Assembly (NCBI GenBank): GCA_938004025.1
Contig: CALKXC010000249.1
Span: forward strand, 1 to 7,548
Length of the DNA stretch: 7,548 nt
Direction: 5' to 3'
From: an uncultured Leucothrix sp.
GTDB lineage: Bacteria; Pseudomonadota; Gammaproteobacteria; Thiotrichales; Thiotrichaceae
The notes beneath the pieces are model-generated. The model had not been told where the DNA came from. It saw only the letters and a program-made list of their open reading frames with translations, and made no database searches. Numbering within the stretch: position 1 is the first letter of the stretch; every line of letters starts with the position of its first letter. A program made the position numbers and the translations under genes. Below are positions 5,264 through 7,548 of this stretch, piece after piece.

Positions 5264-6258
5264 TGATGTTACGTTGGGGTATTTTATCGACTGCTAAAAT
5301 CGCGCGGGAACACGTTATTCCGATGCACCTAAAGGCTCGTGATAATTGTGTGACAACAATCGCCAGTCGCGATCCAGCTCGCGCTCAGGTGGTTGCCGAT
5401 CAGTTTCAGATTCCACATGTGGCGGCTAATTATGAAGCGCTTTTGCAATCAGATCAGGTTGATGCTGTTTATATTCCGTTACCCACGTCACAACACGTTG
5501 AGTGGGCGATTCACGCGGCTAATGCGGGTAAGCATGTATTGGTTGAGAAGCCATTGGCGCTTAAAGCAGATGATATTTTGGAGGTGCAAGCCGCCGCAAA
5601 AGCCAATAATGTGATTGTCGCTGAAGCTTTCATGGTGCATTACCATCCTCAGTGGAAGCAGGTGCGAGATTGGTTGGAGCAGGGCGCTATCGGTCGCTTG
5701 CGTCATATCCATTCTGCCTTTAGCTATTACAATCGTGACCCTGGCAATATGCGTAATAAGCCTGAGCTTGGTGGGGGTGGTATCCCAGATATTGGGGTTT
5801 ACCCCACCGTCACTGCGCGAACGGCAACAGGTCAGGAGCCTCTAAAAGTAAGAGCTGATGTGGAGATTGACTCAGAGTTTGGGGTGGATACCTACGCCAA
5901 TATTCAATACGCGTTTGCTGACTTTGATATGACGTTTTATGTGTCGACAGTGATAGCGCAGCATCAATCTATGCGATTGCATGGCGAAGACGGTTACATT
6001 CAAGTTGAAGCGCCGTTTAACGCTGAATTGTATGGTGATGTGAAGGTGAGCTTGTGGAACCAAAACCACACAGAAGTACAAACCGTTCGTTATGGTGCTA
6101 ATGTAAATCAGTACCAATTACAGGCAGAGGCATTTGCTGATGCCGTGGCGAGTGGTGATGCTTCAGCATTATTTAGCTTGGATGATTCGATTGCTAATCA
6201 AAAAGCGTTGGATGCTATTTTGGCTTCAAATAAAACAGGTACTTGGGCTGAGGTTTGA
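5263..6258 (+). CDS. Gfo/Idh/MocA-family NAD(P)-dependent oxidoreductase
   Basis: The 331-residue product has the two-domain family layout. An N-terminal Rossmann domain (about 1-125) begins WGILSTAKIA (5-14) and contains the signature EKPLA at 95-99, with Lys96 the expected catalytic and cofactor-contacting residue. A C-terminal alpha/beta sheet domain follows, with the substrate loop GGGGIPDIGVYP (170-181; D176 and Y180). The family oxidises or reduces sugars, inositols and dihydrodiols. This example resembles the branch containing NADP-dependent D-xylose dehydrogenase and dimeric dihydrodiol dehydrogenase, though the substrate is inferred. Translation is likely coupled to the SDR through TAATG. 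A second ATG three bases later lies eight bases after GAGG (5254-5257) and may be the true start, losing only one Met. The GH43 gene follows after 46 bases. Confidence 0.9.
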   Translation: MMLRWGILSTAKIAREHVIPMHLKARDNCVTTIASRDPARAQVVADQFQIPHVAANYEALLQSDQVDAVYIPLPTSQHVEWAIHAANAGKHVLVEKPLALKADDILEVQAAAKANNVIVAEAFMVHYHPQWKQVRDWLEQGAIGRLRHIHSAFSYYNRDPGNMRNKPELGGGGIPDIGVYPTVTARTATGQEPLKVRADVEIDSEFGVDTYANIQYAFADFDMTFYVSTVIAQHQSMRLHGEDGYIQVEAPFNAELYGDVKVSLWNQNHTEVQTVRYGANVNQYQLQAEAFADAVASGDASALFSLDDSIANQKALDAILASNKTGTWAEV

Positions 6259-6280
6259 TGTTCAGCGTTTAGCACAGCCT

Positions 6281-6294
6281 CTTAAGTTCTTAAG
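6281..6294 (+). promoter_or_regulatory. Small hairpin overlapping the GH43 ribosome binding site
   Basis: CTTAA (6281-6285) can pair with TTAAG (6290-6294) around a four-base loop. The right arm includes most of the AAGG (6292-6295) that serves as Shine-Dalgarno for the GH43 gene nine bases later. The stem is short and AT-rich, so any effect on translation would be mild. Confidence 0.25.
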
Positions 6295-6304
6295 GTAAAT
6301 AGTG

Positions 6305-7548
6305 ATGTCAGAGAAGATCTCAAACCCCATATTGACAGGTTTCAATCCTGATCCTTCAATTTTAAGAGTAGGGGATGACTACTACATCGCGACTTCGACT
6401 TTTGAGTGGTTTCCAAGCGTGCAAATATCACATTCGCGAGACCTAAATAACTGGGAAGTGGTCGCTAGGCCTTTGAATCGTTATTCGCAGCTTGATATGC
6501 GCGGTAACCCAAATTCTGGTGGTGTTTGGGCACCTTGTTTGAGTTTTCATGACGGTGTGTTTTACCTCATTTATTCCAATGTGAGGCGTTGGGCGAGCTG
6601 TTTTAAAGACGTTAATAACTATTTAGTCACTGCTGAAAATATCGATGGGCCTTGGTCTGAGCCTATTTTCATGAATAGCTCAGGGTTTGATCCTTCATTA
6701 TTTCATGACGATGACGGCAGGAAATGGTTCGTTAATATGATCTGGGATCATCGAGATCAGAAGGTGAATTTCGGCGGCATCTTGCTGCAGGAATACGATC
6801 ATTCCCAGCAAAAATTAGTTGGTGAAATACGCAATATCTTCAAAGGTACACCGCTAGGATTGGTGGAAGCACCGCACCTGTATAAACGCAATGGTTATTA
6901 CTATTTACTGACCGCTGAAGGCGGCACTTTCATGAGTCATGCCGCTACGGTTTGTCGTTCTAAGGACATCTGGGGGCCGTATGAGCTTATGCCAGATAAC
7001 CCCATGATTAGCAGCGCTAAAAACCCTAAGTTACGCCTTCAAAGTGCTGCCCATGGTTGCTTTGTCGAAAACGCTGATGGGAGCTGGTTGTTTGCGCACT
7101 TGTGTAGAAGACAATTTGATAATGGCCGCTCTATATTAGGGCGTGAAACAGCGCTGCAAAATATCGAGTGGGTAGATGGTTGGCCAAGGCTTACAAGTGG
7201 TGAGTCTGTACCTGCTGATGAGTTTACATCACCCCTTAAGCATTCTGAAAGCGTTAAAAAATCAGTTGTTTTAGATGACTTTGATAGTGAAGTCTTAGGG
7301 GTTGAATGGCAGTCCCCCAGAGTTGCACCGCAGCAAATTTCTAGCTTAACTGAGCGCCCAGGTTTTCTGCGTCTCTATGGTAAAGAAAGCATTGCCTCCC
7401 AATTTGAGCAAAGCTTAGTGGCGCGTCGGCAAGAGTCGTTTCATATTTCAGCCTCAACCCGCTTACAGTACTCACCACAAAATATTCAGCAACTAGCTGG
7501 TTTAGTGGCGTTCTACAACACAGATGCTTTTTATTACCTCTACGTTAC
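6305..7548 (+). CDS. xynB: GH43 beta-xylosidase / alpha-L-arabinofuranosidase, 3' end cut by window
   Basis: The frame stays open for 414 codons to the window edge. The N-terminal GH43 five-bladed propeller (about 7-310) begins NPILTGFNPDPSILRVGDDYY. The expected catalytic triad is in place: D16 (general base, in NPDPS), D129 (pKa modulator, in GFDPS) and E188 (general acid, in VEAPH). These match the spacing in characterised XynB-type GH43 xylosidases. A second domain starts near residue 325 (VVLDDFDSEVLGVEWQSPR), typical of the beta-sandwich C-terminal domain of this subgroup. About 120-150 residues should be missing, since relatives have roughly 530-560. No signal peptide is present, so the enzyme should act in the cytoplasm on imported xylo-oligosaccharides. 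Arabinofuranosidase activity is possible. AAGG lies nine bases before the ATG. It is the third gene of the SDR-Gfo cluster. Confidence 0.92.
   Translation, partial: MSEKISNPILTGFNPDPSILRVGDDYYIATSTFEWFPSVQISHSRDLNNWEVVARPLNRYSQLDMRGNPNSGGVWAPCLSFHDGVFYLIYSNVRRWASCFKDVNNYLVTAENIDGPWSEPIFMNSSGFDPSLFHDDDGRKWFVNMIWDHRDQKVNFGGILLQEYDHSQQKLVGEIRNIFKGTPLGLVEAPHLYKRNGYYYLLTAEGGTFMSHAATVCRSKDIWGPYELMPDNPMISSAKNPKLRLQSAAHGCFVENADGSWLFAHLCRRQFDNGRSILGRETALQNIEWVDGWPRLTSGESVPADEFTSPLKHSESVKKSVVLDDFDSEVLGVEWQSPRVAPQQISSLTERPGFLRLYGKESIASQFEQSLVARRQESFHISASTRLQYSPQNIQQLAGLVAFYNTDAFYYLYV

Noticed and set aside
5393..6117. Several 73-81 codon frames on both strands within the Gfo/Idh/MocA gene
   Set aside because: These are shadows of the real gene. 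Their translations are low-complexity and have no initiation signals.

Overview
The window looks like chromosomal DNA of a heterotrophic, probably marine gammaproteobacterium (Marinomonas-, Vibrio- or Shewanella-like). The evidence is modest GC, AT-rich spacers, typical Shine-Dalgarno sequences, a Tat-exported protein, and a catabolic operon for plant or algal xylosides. This taxonomic placement is inference from gene style and is not firm. No mobile element, CRISPR array, rRNA or tRNA was seen.

Layout. (1) Positions 1-332 are AT-rich and non-coding as far as can be judged, with weak promoter-like motifs. (2) 333-791 (+) encodes a small four-helix membrane protein. Its 3' end runs into a 12-bp tandem repeat. 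(3) 972-2516 (-) encodes a secreted protein made of five tandem bacterial Ig/cadherin-like domains. It converges with (2), and a hairpin terminator lies between them. (4) 2688-3158 (-) encodes a MarR-type regulator. It is divergent from (5) 3242-3733 (+), a small Tat-exported protein. The spacer between them holds a well-formed inverted repeat that is a good candidate for the MarR operator. (6) 3831-4316 (-) encodes a GNAT acetyltransferase, convergent with (5) across a perfect 11-bp hairpin. (7) 4502-7548 (+) is a three-gene cluster: an SDR oxidoreductase, a Gfo/Idh/MocA oxidoreductase joined to it by a TAATG overlap, and a GH43 beta-xylosidase-type glycosidase cut by the window end.

How the genes work together. 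The last three genes look like one operon. The GH43 enzyme lacks a signal peptide, so it should cleave imported xylo- or arabino-oligosaccharides in the cytoplasm. The two NAD(P)-dependent oxidoreductases could then oxidise, reduce or epimerise the released sugar. The MarR/Tat-protein pair looks like a small self-contained regulatory module. The Ig-repeat protein and the small membrane protein show no evident link to either.

No clearly new system is visible. The most testable observations are the MarR-site/Tat-protein module, the unanchored five-domain Ig protein, the stop-codon-containing 12-bp repeat, and the pairing of the oxidoreductases with GH43.
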